Shown one piece after another: positions 42,881-52,830 of a stretch of DNA of 64,000 nt (the stretch's first letter is position 1; each line of letters begins with the position of its first letter). The DNA is taken from the NCBI GenBank assembly GCA_011033025.1, contig WFMF01000129.1, positions 186,001 through 250,000 of the forward strand, given 5' to 3'. A program made the position numbers and the translations under genes. Under the pieces are notes generated by a model. That model saw nothing but the letters and a program-made list of their open reading frames with translations, did no database searches and was not told where the DNA came from. Origin of the DNA: Beroe forskalii (lineage: Eukaryota; Ctenophora; Nuda; Beroida; Beroidae).

Positions 42881-45330
42881 CGTGGAAGTACGTGCGCTTT
42901 CTTGTGAGAAAGTACGTGTGATTTCTTGTGAGAAAGTACACGTGCTTTCTTGTGAGAAAGTACACGTGCTTTCTTGTGAGAAAGTACACGTGCTTTCTTG
43001 TGAGAAAGTACACGTGCTTTCTTGTCAGAAAGTACGCGTGCTTTCTTGTGAGAAAGTACGCGTGCTTTCTTGTGAGAAAGTACGCGTGCTTTCTTGTGAG
43101 AAAGTACGCGTGCTTTTTTGTGAGAAAGTACGCGTGATTCCTTGTGAGAAAGTACACGTGCTTTCTTGTCAGAAAGTACACGTGCTTTCTTGTCAGAAAG
43201 TACGCGTGCTTTCTTGAGAAAAATACGCGATGCTTTTTTGAGAAAGCCTTTCGCGTGCTTTTGTGAGAGTACGCGTACGTGCTTTCTTGTGAGAAAGTAC
43301 CGCGTGCTTTCTTTTGAGAAACGCGTGCTCTTGTGAGAAGTACGCGTGCTTTCTTGTGAAGGAACGCGTGCTTTCTTGTGAGAAACACGTGCTCTTGTCG
43401 CGTGCTTTCTTGTGAGAAAGCCGCGTGCTCTTGTGAAAATACCGCGTATCGTACGCGTGCTTTTTTGGCACACGTGATTCATGTGAAAAGTACGCGTGCT
43501 TTCTTGTCAGAAAGTACACGTCTTTCTTTCTACGCGTGCTCTTGTGAGAAAATACGCGAAAGTACGCGTGCTCCTTTCGTGCTTTCTGAAAATACGCGTA
43601 CTTTCTTGAGAAAGTACGCGTACTTTCTTGGGAAAGAACGCGTGCTTTCTTGTGAGAAAGTACGCGTGCATTCTTGTGAGAAAGTACGCGTGCATTCTTG
43701 TGAGAAAGTACTCGTGCTTTCTTGTGAGGAAGTACGCCTGCTTTCCCATGAGAAAGTACGCGTGCTTTCTTGAGAAAGTACGCGTGCTTTCTTGTGAGAA
43801 AGAACGCGTGCTTTCTTGTGAGAAAGTACGCGTGCTTTCTTGTGAGAAAGTACGCATGCTTTCTTGTGAGAAAGTACGCATGCTTTCTTGTGAGAAAGTA
43901 CGCGTGCTTTCTTGTGAGAAAGTACGCGTGCTTTCTTGTGAGAAAGTACGCGTGCTTTCTTGTGAGAAAGTACGCGTGCTTTCTTGCGAGAAATTACGCG
44001 TGTTTTCTTGTGCGAAAGTACGCGTGTTCTCTTGTGAGAAAGTACGCGTATTTTCTTGCGAGAAAGTACGCGTGATTCCTTGTGAGAAAGTACACGTGCT
44101 TTCTTGTCAGAAAGTACACGTGCTTTCTTGTCAGAAAGTACGCGTGCTTTCTTGTGAGAAAGTACGCGTGCTTTTTTGTGAGAAAGTACGCGTGCTTCCT
44201 TGTGAGAAAGTACGCGTGCTTTCTTTTGAGAAAGTACGCGTGCTTTCTTGTGAGAAAGTACGCGTGCTTTCTTGTGAGAAAGTACGCGTGCTTTCTTGTG
44301 AGAAAGTACGCGTGCTTTCTTGTGAGAAAGTACGCGTGCTTTCTTGTGAGAAAGTACGCGTGCTTTCTTGTGAGAAAGTACGCGTGCTTTCTTGTGAGAA
44401 AATACGCGTGCTTTCTTGTGAAAGTACGTGTGCTTTCTTGTGAGAAGAACGCGTGCTTTCTTGGCGAAAGTACGCGTGCTTTCTGTGAGCGCATGCTTTC
44501 TTGAAAGTACGCATACTTTCTTGTGAGAAAATACGCGTGCTTTCTTGTGAAATGCGCGTGCTTTCTTGTGAGAAAGTACGCGTGCTCTTGTGAAGAGAAA
44601 ATACGCATGCTCTTGTGAAAAGTACGCGTGCTCTTGTGAAAACCGCGTGCTTTCTTGAGAAGTACGCATGCTTTCTTGTGAGAAAAGTACGCGTGCTTTC
44701 TTGTGAAAATACGCGTGCTTTCTTGTGAGAAAGTACGCGTGCTTTCTTGTGAGAAAATACGCGTGCTTTCTTGTGAGAAATACACGTGCTTTCTTGTGAG
44801 AATACACGATGCTTTCTTGTCAGAAATGCGTGCTTTCTTGTGAGAAAGTACGCGTGCTTTCTTGTGAGAAAATACGCGTGCTTTCTTGTGAGAAAATGCG
44901 ATGCTTTCTTGTGAGAATACGTCTTGTGAAAAGAACGCGTGCTTTCTTGTGAGAAAGTACGTGTGCTGTCTTGTGAAAGTACGCGCTTGCTTTTTTGTTG
45001 GGAAGTACGCATGTTTTCTTGTAGACGTTAAAAAGTACGCGTGATTTCTTGATAAAAAATATGCGTACTTCCTTGTTAGAAAATACGCGTTCTTTCTTGT
45101 GAGAAAGTACGCGCGCTTTTTTGTGAAAAAGTACGCATGATTTCTTGTAAAAAAAAGTACGCGTACTTTCTTGTAAAAAATACGCGTACTTGTAAAAAGT
45201 ACGTGTGCTTTCTTGCGAGCAAGTACGTGTGCTTTCTTGTGAGAAACTACGCGTACTTTCTTGAGAAAGTACGCGTGCTTTCTTGTGAGAAGGTACGCGT
45301 GCTTTCTTGTGAGAAGGTACGTTCAGAGCA
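42880..45330 (+). repeat. 24-bp palindromic minisatellite, about 100 copies
   Basis: The unit is 24 bp: GTACGCGTGCTTTCTTGTGA plus GAAA. Across unit borders AGAAAGTACGCGTGCTTTCT forms a 20-bp palindrome with one mismatched pair, centred on ACGCGT; TTTCTTGTGAGAAA is a second hairpin. The central portion (about 43620-44420) is the most homogeneous, and the ends are more degenerate with deletions. The period is divisible by three, so ORFs up to 425 codons exist on the minus strand and 271 on the plus. These are repeat artefacts (VRVLSCEK and similar). Confidence 0.96.
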
Positions 45331-45870
45331 TTTTAGGGCATATGCTCATTAACAAGTCTAATATAAACATGGCCATTGCGATTCGCTTGAGCTCAAAAAC
45401 AAGCCTGTACGACCTTCCTGGCCCGAATAAGAATTTTTGGACACGCAGGTCAATTAAATGACACAAAGTGGGTGGTCAAGTGTTCGCTACTATTATTCGA
45501 AAATTTTATCCCGTCAAAGTTGATTGTTATCATTTGAACTGAAAAATCCGAAGAAACATTCTCTTGACCTCGAAAGGCCTACTTAACTTTGGCGAGCTTC
45601 TGGAGTGTTAATCAAGAGTGACTTTTAATTCAACTCTTTTTATAAAGTCTATAATCCCCCCAGGAAAAATTCGACGAAGGATTTTAGCTTTGGGAGTTTT
45701 GAGTCAATCTTTTCTGTTCTGCAGTGGAGTCGTTACTAGCATAACCACTATATTACTATGCAGTATATCATACCATGTGGTTTTGAGTAATTGAGAATTT
45801 CTGAGGAATAAAGTGCACTATCATATCCAGGTCGAACTACTAATATTATTAAAAAAAGCTCACATTTAAT

Positions 45871-45958
45871 ATGGGCATTTCTGGAAACACGTGGTTATTT
45901 TTGTTGTCTGGTGTCTTCTTCCTTGGTACCTGGGCATCAGTTAATTGGAGGAAGGAAG
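45871..45958 (+). CDS. possible signal-peptide exon of the LDLa receptor
   Basis: An ATG at 45871 opens MGISGNTWLFLLSGVFFLGT, a good signal-peptide candidate, 170 bp upstream of the LDLa-receptor frame. No donor with a phase matching the likely acceptor at about 46132 was found, so either a frameshift or a different structure is involved. The frame continues to a stop at 46090 without recognisable domains. Confidence 0.35.
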
Positions 45959-46132
45959 GAAATTGCCTCTTATATGCAACCAAGTTCTTTAACTCTGCTA
46001 AGCGTTTGAATAGTATCAAAGATAATATGATCATCAAAAGAAAACGGTTTTTCCATTTCAACCACCAACTCATCATCAAAGAATTCATGTGAATTCAACT
46101 TTGATTTTTTATACTTTTTAAGATCTTTGATC

Positions 46133-48251
46133 AGTCCCTCACTCTACCGTAAGTCCAGGGCTTCGTTAGATTTCAATTGGTACTGTCAACCTGTTTATAG
46201 TTCCACACCTAGTTATTCTCCATACTGTGATGATTATTCAGACTGTCTAACTGATGAATGTAACTGTCAATCCTCTGATAACAGCACAAATGTGAAAAAG
46301 TCTGTGTTTTTCTGTCCTGATCAATCTGGTTGCATCTCTTTCAAAAATGTCTGCGATGGCAAACATGATTGCAAAGATGGGTCTGATGAATGCATATGTG
46401 AGGGATATATAAAACTAAACTGCTCTGTATTAGCTTACAGACTTCATTGTGTGTCTGTTGAAAATTTTTGCTCAGAGATGCTTATCAAGTCATGGTTCCA
46501 AAAGCTGATGCTGAATTGTATTTCAGAAATGGGCATCTCAATTGAATGCAAAATTGTTGATAATTTGGTTCCAACCGTTTTTGAGCCCAACCCAGTATAT
46601 TCCTGTATGACAATAAATCTCATGTCCATTTGGGACGACTATAAAGCAGTTCCCTTCAATGAAACTAATGATATGATGGTTTCCTTCTGTCAAAATAATT
46701 GTTCAAGATATTTTGACGGTAAAAACTGGGAAGTTTTCTGTGATATGATTAAAGGTACCAGTCCAGATGGAAGGTTTGGGGTTTCAATATTTTGTGATGA
46801 GAAATTTCACTTTGTGTCCAAAATTTGTGATGGCAAAGTAGACTGCAAAAATGGAATCGATGAAATGAAATGCCCTGACCGTTTTTATTGTGCAGAAAAT
46901 AGCACTGAATGGGTTGATTTGAAAAAAGTTTGTAATAACATCAAGGATTGTTCAACTGGGTCAGATGAATGTGAAAATTGTGACATGGGGTATTTTTCAT
47001 CATCTAAGCTTTTGATAAGCTCAAAAGTTGTGTTGATTTTGACATCAATAATCTGTGTGGCAATAATTATACTGAATGCTATACAGGGATACACTTGCTT
47101 CATCACACCATCTTCAAATCAAATTGGCGAGATAAATAGAATTGTGACTTTGCAAGTGTACTTTTATGACATGGTTGGCGGGATTTTACCAATTTCTAGT
47201 TGTCATTGCCACTGCTACCATCAAGCTGAAAGGCAACTATTGTGAATTTGACCAGGATTGGAGAGCAAAGCACCTACTGCATTCTTTTAGGTATACTTTA
47301 TACCTTATCTTCTCATGGTTCTCTTTTTGTCTATTGTGCAACTAAGCGTTGTTCGGTGCTTATCTATTCTATCAAACAACACCATTCATATCAGAAGTTC
47401 TTACATTCTATACATATCTGGTATTCTAGCTGTTATCAATGTCTTAAACTCTATAATTCCTGTCATCCCTTTACCTTCTGTTCAAAATGTCTTCAGAACA
47501 GAAATGTTCTCTGACTTTCCCAAAGAGAAATCCATCCCTCAGTACTAATCCACTCAATTATACTGTTCTGAAGCAACACACGAAAAAAAGAGTCTTTGGC
47601 AAGAAAGAATCTGATATAAATAGAATACTTAGTGATTTCAGAGGCACAACATCCGATGATAAAATGTGGGAGACCATTGAGATAAGCTATTATGGAACAT
47701 CTGCTCTTTGCTTGCATAATGTGTTCAAATCTCAAAAGTCTTTCATTCCATACAAAATTACCTATCTTGTAGTAATTTTGCTGCTCCTATTCATCATGTC
47801 TGGTGCATATGTTGGAATAATTGCTAAGAATAAACGAATCAAAAAGAATTTTCGTGATATGGAGGGTAGAAAAAATATGCAAAGAAAGATTGATTCAGTA
47901 TCCTTGACACCAAAAGCAATGTGGATGATTGGCACTCAGTTGCTATGTTGGTTTCCCTTCATAGGAGCAGTGGTTTGGTACATGTGTAGAAGAGATGAAT
48001 CACCACCAAGTATTGTACTTGAAGTGATTTCCTTCCTGCTCATTCCTATCAATAGCCTTCTCAACCCACTGTATTACAGTAAGATGTATAAAGCCATAGT
48101 GAAAACCTTGAGAGTGATTTTTCAATGTGTCAAAATGAGTCCCAATGAAAATCGTGAAGAAATGGAATTGCAGCCAATAAACTGTTCTGTGCCTACACCT
48201 TCCATGAAAAAAACTCAAAATGCTTCAAACCCGGATAATCTACATGCATAA
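46133..48251 (+). pseudogene. LDLa-repeat rhodopsin-class GPCR, broken by frameshifts
   Basis: The first frame (to 47245) encodes LDL-receptor class A repeats at about 46309-46392 (FFCPDQSGCISFKNVCDGKH...DGSDEC), a weaker one at about 46786-46872, and a third at about 46885-46970. TM1 follows at about 47008-47090. Receptor sequence then continues in other frames: GFYQFLVVIATATIKLKG after about 47180, LGILYTLSSHGSLF after about 47287, LSIVQLSVVRCLSIL after about 47325, and the last frame from about 47530. That frame covers TM5-TM7 with FWFP-like CWFPF in TM6 and NPLYY in TM7, ending at 48251. At least four shifts, several in homopolymers, are needed. The family is membrane receptors resembling relaxin/LGR-type LDLa GPCRs without leucine-rich repeats. 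It is either a young pseudogene or an intact gene with assembly indels. Confidence 0.75.
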
Positions 48252-48717
48252 GTAGAAATCAGAGAAGTAGAACTTGATTTGCAACTCGTTATCACAGCAC
48301 TTGCTAAATTAGCCTCATAAACCGAACTGTGCTGTTTTTGATAACTATAAGCATATGGTTTTAGTAATCTCGCTTTTTCAATGATTGAACATTGAATTAT
48401 GAATACCCTGTGATCATGCTATTACACACTTTTTTTTCGAGCTAGTGGGGCCAAGGCCCCCCTATATTTTTTCTAGGGGGGCTTTTGAAAACTACGGGGG
48501 CCAAAATTTACATAGGCAAATTTTTCATTTCTCATAGCCATAATTTTTACTATTTTGCTTAAAAAATAGTACTAAAATAATGTTTTATTCATTGATTTGA
48601 CTCTGAAAAAGGGTGAATTTCAGGAAAATTTCTGTCTAATGAACTAGATTTTGACCTCCATTCTATGCTCAATTTTTTGAGAAAATCTTAGGTAGGGCCA
48701 AGCCCCCCCCCCCCTAA

Positions 48718-50332
48718 CAGGCATGGATCCAGCCCAGAATTTTTGGGGGCGCAGAATTTGAGCACGCTTTCGCGGCGCCTCATTCGCAGTAAGTGCGTTT
48801 TTCGAAAATAAACATAATTCAAGTATGTATTAGTAGCACTAGCAGGGGCCTGGGGGCGGCAGCCCCAGAAGCCAGAAGTCTGGAATGTAAAGAAATGTCA
48901 TCTCAATAGGGTTTTTGCATTGTTTTCATCTCAAGAGCTTCATCGTTGTAGTCGTACTCAATTTCACTAAATATATTCACAATCAAAAGAAAGAAAGAAC
49001 AGCAGGGGTTTGGGGGCGGCAGCCCCCAGAAGCCAGAGGTCTGGAATTTAAAGAAATGTCAAATCAATAAAGTTTTTGCATTGTTTCATCTCAACAGCTT
49101 CATCGTTGTAGTCGTACTCAATTTCATTAAATATATTCACAATCAAAAGAAAGAAAGAACAGCAGGGGTCTGGGGGGTGGCAGCCCCACAGAAGCCAGAG
49201 GTCTGGAATTTAAAGAAATGTCAAATCAATAAAGTTTTTGCATTGTTTTCATCTCAACAGCTTCATCGTTGTAGTCGTAAACAGTTTCTCTAAATAAATT
49301 CACAATCAAAAGAAAGAAAGAGCAGCAGGGGTCTGGGGGCGGCAGCCCCCAGAAGCCAGAGGTCTGTAATTTAAAGAAATGTCATATCGATAGTGTTTTT
49401 GCGTTGTTTTCATCTCAACAGCTTCATCGTTGTAGTCGTACTCAGTTTCTCTAAATGAATTCACAATCAAAAGAAAGAAAGAACAGCAGGGGTCTGGGGG
49501 CGGCAGCCCCCAGAAGCCAGAGGTCTGGAATATAAAGAAATGTCACCTCAATAGAGTTTTTGCATTGTTTTCATGTCAATTTTCAACAGCTCCGTCGTTT
49601 TTGTCGTACATTATTTCACTAAATATACCACCAATCACCAGGAATAAAGAACAGCAGGGGTCTGGGGTGCAGGCAGCCCCCAGGAGCCATATGTCTGGAG
49701 TAAGACATGTCTGTTGTCACCTCAATAGCTCAATAGGGTTTTGCATTGTTTTCATTTCAACAGCTCTATCGATTATGTCGTACTCAATTTCAATAAATTT
49801 AATATTGTAAATCAAATGAACAACAGGGGTCTGAGCCCTGAAGGCGGCAGCCCCAGAAAGCCAGAGTTTGGGAAGAAACAGTTTTGGAAGAAACAAGTGA
49901 AGAAGTGACAACAATAGCGTATTTCCATTCAATTGATACTTTTATGTTGTTTCCAAACCAATAATTCAGTTCATGTAAAGCTTGTCCTTGAAGACAATTA
50001 CTTCAGCATCTGATGTTCTCATTGGTATCCATCATTGAAGCATCCTTCAGGCCCACACAGCCACACTGAATGGAAGGCCATCGATTTCTGACGAATGCTA
50101 TTCTAGATACTTGACAGTTGACAAATAAGACTTTTCATGGATCGGAATTTATAACCTTATGTTTAAAAAGCTATTAATTTTCATAAATTCTTCAGTCCTT
50201 TTTCGGAATTCATTTTAAATTCTAATGATGCTTTAGTTTGAAATCTTTGAATTGCACGCCCAGAGCACGCCCCCAAATTTTCGTTTGGGGGCGTGCGCAC
50301 GCCCCCAGCACGCCCCCGTGGATCCATGCCTG
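48718..50332. mobile_element. hAT-like non-autonomous DNA transposon (1615 bp) with 8-bp TSD
   Basis: The element starts CAGGCATGGATCCA at 48718 and ends with the exact inverted complement TGGATCCATGCCTG at 50332. The 8-bp sequence CCCCCTAA flanks it on both sides (48710-48717 and 50333-50340). An 8-bp target duplication and CAGG-type ends fit the hAT superfamily. No transposase ORF is present. The inside is dominated by a ~161-bp tandem repeat (48843-49865), and GGGGGCGTGC-type hairpins lie next to the right end. Confidence 0.85.
48843..49865 (+). repeat. ~161-bp tandem repeat inside the hAT-like element, 6-7 copies
   Basis: Copies begin around AGCAGGGGTCTGGGGGCGGC and contain GAAGCCAGAGGTCTGGAAT, TTTTTGCATTGTTTTCATCT and CACAATCAAAAGAAAGAAAG. 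The GTCTGGAAT landmark recurs at about 48887, 49039, 49200, 49361, 49523 and 49689. Copies at the right are more diverged. No ORF is supported. Confidence 0.9.
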
Positions 50333-50410
50333 CCCCCTAAGATTTTTCTACAGGGGGCCTTTTGAAAACTAGGGGGGCCTGGCCCCCCTTAGGGGGGGGG
50401 CCGTGTAGTC

Positions 50411-51180
50411 CCATGCCTGTGATGTGCCATGAGGATAGATATTCCTCAATATTGGTTCCGGAAGTGATGGGGATTGGAGGTCCAATCGTTGTCAATCTTT
50501 GTTCAAACCAGAGGTCTCTTGTAAAGTCTTTTCTGCTGGGTTATATCATCCTAGAGCTTGTGAAAGAGGAGATGTCACGAAATTCATGACTTAGCCAGAA
50601 TTTTTCAGGAGTTTGAAACCCTTCTCATAAGATTACAAAACTTAATAACACCGAATGCAGGGACAATTCTATGAATTACCTTTGTAAAAAGCAACTGGCC
50701 ACTGGGTCTGACATTCTGTCTTGGGACTGATATCGCACAGTGCTGCAATATGAATAAACGGACTCCTTTTTTCAGAATTTTCTTCTGCTAGCAATAAAAC
50801 CAGTGAAAAAAGAGAGTGATTGAAGAGCTCAGAACGAGGTGATTTTGATAAGTGGCATACTCATTGCAAGACGAAGCTGAGTACTATTAGTGCAACAATG
50901 ATCAGCATCACTGCACGAAGTTGCATTAACTTTTCCTTTGAACTTCTTAAGCTGGGACCACATCTGCACAACTTCAATATGCAAGTCTCCCAATCCTTGT
51001 AAAACTTAGCTTCTGTAAAGAGTCCACTGAACAAGGCTATTAGTTTTGTTGTAAATTTTAGTCAGTATATCCACAACAAGGGGGGGTGCAGGGAACCCAG
51101 TGACAGAATACCTCTTGTGGGTCGTCGAGCGCAAATTTTCACTACTCAATTTGGTCGCCATCGTTTCAAGAATATTTTAT
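50411..51180. other. region with no recognised gene
   Basis: Nothing coding is supported. A TCGTCGAGCGC string at about 51120 recurs at about 52866 and 52935, a small dispersed motif. Confidence 0.55.
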
Positions 51181-52100
51181 CCGTCGAAAAATTTCATGGT
51201 ATTTTCATCTGAATCTGCCTCAAAGATCAATTTGGTAATGTATAATTTGATCACAACAGCCCGCCGCAGGCGAAAAATTTCATGGTTTTTCCCATCTGAA
51301 TCTGCCTCTAAGATCAATTTGGTTATGTATAATTTGATCACAACAGCCCGCCGCAGGCGAAAAATTTTATGGTATTTCGCATCCAAGCATCTGAATCTGC
51401 CTCTAAGATCAATTTGGTAATATATAATTTGATAAGAACCGCCCGCCACAGGCGAAAGATTTTATGGTATTTCTCATCTGAATCTGCCTCTAAGATCAAT
51501 TTGGTAATGTACAATTTGATCACAACAGCCCGCTGCAGGCGAAAAATTTCATGGTATTTCCCATCTGAATCTGCCTCAAAGATCAATTTGGTAATGTATA
51601 ACTTGATCAGAACCGCCCGCCACAGGCTAAAGATTTCATGGTATTTCCCATCTGAATCTGCCTCTTAGATCAATTTGGTTATGTATAATTTGATCATAAC
51701 AGCCCGCCGCAGGCGAAAAGTTTTATGGTATTTCGCATCCAAGCATCTGAATCTGCCTCTAAGATCAATTTGGTAATATATAATTTGATAAGAACCGCCC
51801 GCCACAGGCGAAAGATTTTATGGTATTTCCCATCTGAATGCCTCTAAGATCAATTTGGTAATGTACAATTTGATCACAACAGCCCGCTGCAGGCGACAAA
51901 TTTTATGGTATTTCCCATCTGAATCTGCCTCTGAGATCAATATGGTAATGTATAATTCGATTGACAACAGCTCGCCACAAGCGAAAGATTTCATGGTATT
52001 TCCCATCTGAATCTGCCTCCAAATCAATTCAGTAATCTGCCTCTAAATAAATTTAGAAACATTATTTGATCACAACAGCCCGCCACAGGCGAAAATTTTT
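51180..52100 (+). repeat. 88-bp tandem repeat with a 4-unit higher-order period, about 10 copies
   Basis: Monomers of 84-94 bp share CATCTGAATCTGCCTC, AAGATCAATTTGGTAATGTA and CAACAGCCCGCCGCAGGCGA. The landmark lies at about 51207, 51294, 51388, 51477, 51564, 51650, 51744, 51828, 51917 and 52005. The 94-bp variant containing GCATCCAAG occurs at 51388 and 51744, and its neighbours also match, giving a ~357-bp four-monomer period. ORFs on both strands are repeat artefacts. Confidence 0.9.
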
Positions 52101-52109
52101 TTGGAACAC

Positions 52110-52830
52110 ATCGAGGCATGTTTTTTAACGTTCATCTTCCAGAGGGAAAAAGAATTTGGAAGAAATATCGATCAGACGAGGTGTTAGAGCCAAAACTTAC
52201 GTTTTTTATAAACTTAATATTTCCTTGTGTTTCAACATTTAGTTGGCATTACTCAACTCCTTTAAGCATGTTTAGAACCTTCGAAAAACATTCATCTATC
52301 AAAGGGAAAAAATAATTTTGAAAAAATATCAATCAGACGCGATGTTTCAGCCAAAGTTAGCTTTTAGAAACTAAACATTTCCTTGTGTTTCAACCGCTTT
52401 TCATTGCTACTCAGCCTCTGAAGAATTATGAAAAATTTCATGTATTATTTATCAACTAATGAAAAAATAATTTAATAAATATATCGACCGGGCGCAATGT
52501 TATATTCAAAACTAGATTTTTTCATCAACTGAATATTTCCTTGTGTTTCAACAGCTTGTTATTAATAATCAGCACATTAGAGCATGTTTAGAAACTTTCC
52601 AACACAAACATCTACCAGAGGGAAAAAGAATTTTGAAAAAATATTGCTCAGATGCAATGTTATAGCTAAAACTTGGATTTTCGTAAACTAAATATTTCCT
52701 TGTGTTTCAACAGTTTGTTATTGATAATGAACATATTTAAGCATATTTAGAATCTTCGTAAATCATTCATCTACCAGAGGAAAAAAGAATTTTGAAAAAA
52801 TATCGATCCCTTTTCAAGTTATAGCCAAAA
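52110..52830 (+). repeat. degenerate ~158-bp tandem repeat, about 5 copies
   Basis: Copies share GGGAAAAAGAATTTTGAAAA followed by ATATCGATCAGACG-like sequence and AAATATTTCCTTGTGTTTCA, with landmarks at about 52157, 52317, 52470, 52630 and 52788. They are clearly older than the adjoining 88-bp array. Confidence 0.75.

Larger units (their letters stand above)
48439..50410 (+). repeat. older G/C-run repeat that hosts the hAT-like insertion
   Basis: 48439-48717 and 50333-50410 flank the inner element. Both flanks contain TTTTCTA..GGGGG..C, then CTTTTGAAAACTA and GGGGG-CC runs, in the same orientation, and both have long C or G runs. They may be two halves or repeats of a single older element. 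Its limits are not clear. Confidence 0.5.

Noticed and set aside
43530..44807. 425-codon minus-strand ORF and several 100-270 codon ORFs in 42825-45012
   Set aside because: All are translations of the 24-bp minisatellite; the period is a multiple of three, so several frames stay open on both strands. No non-repeat protein sequence is present.
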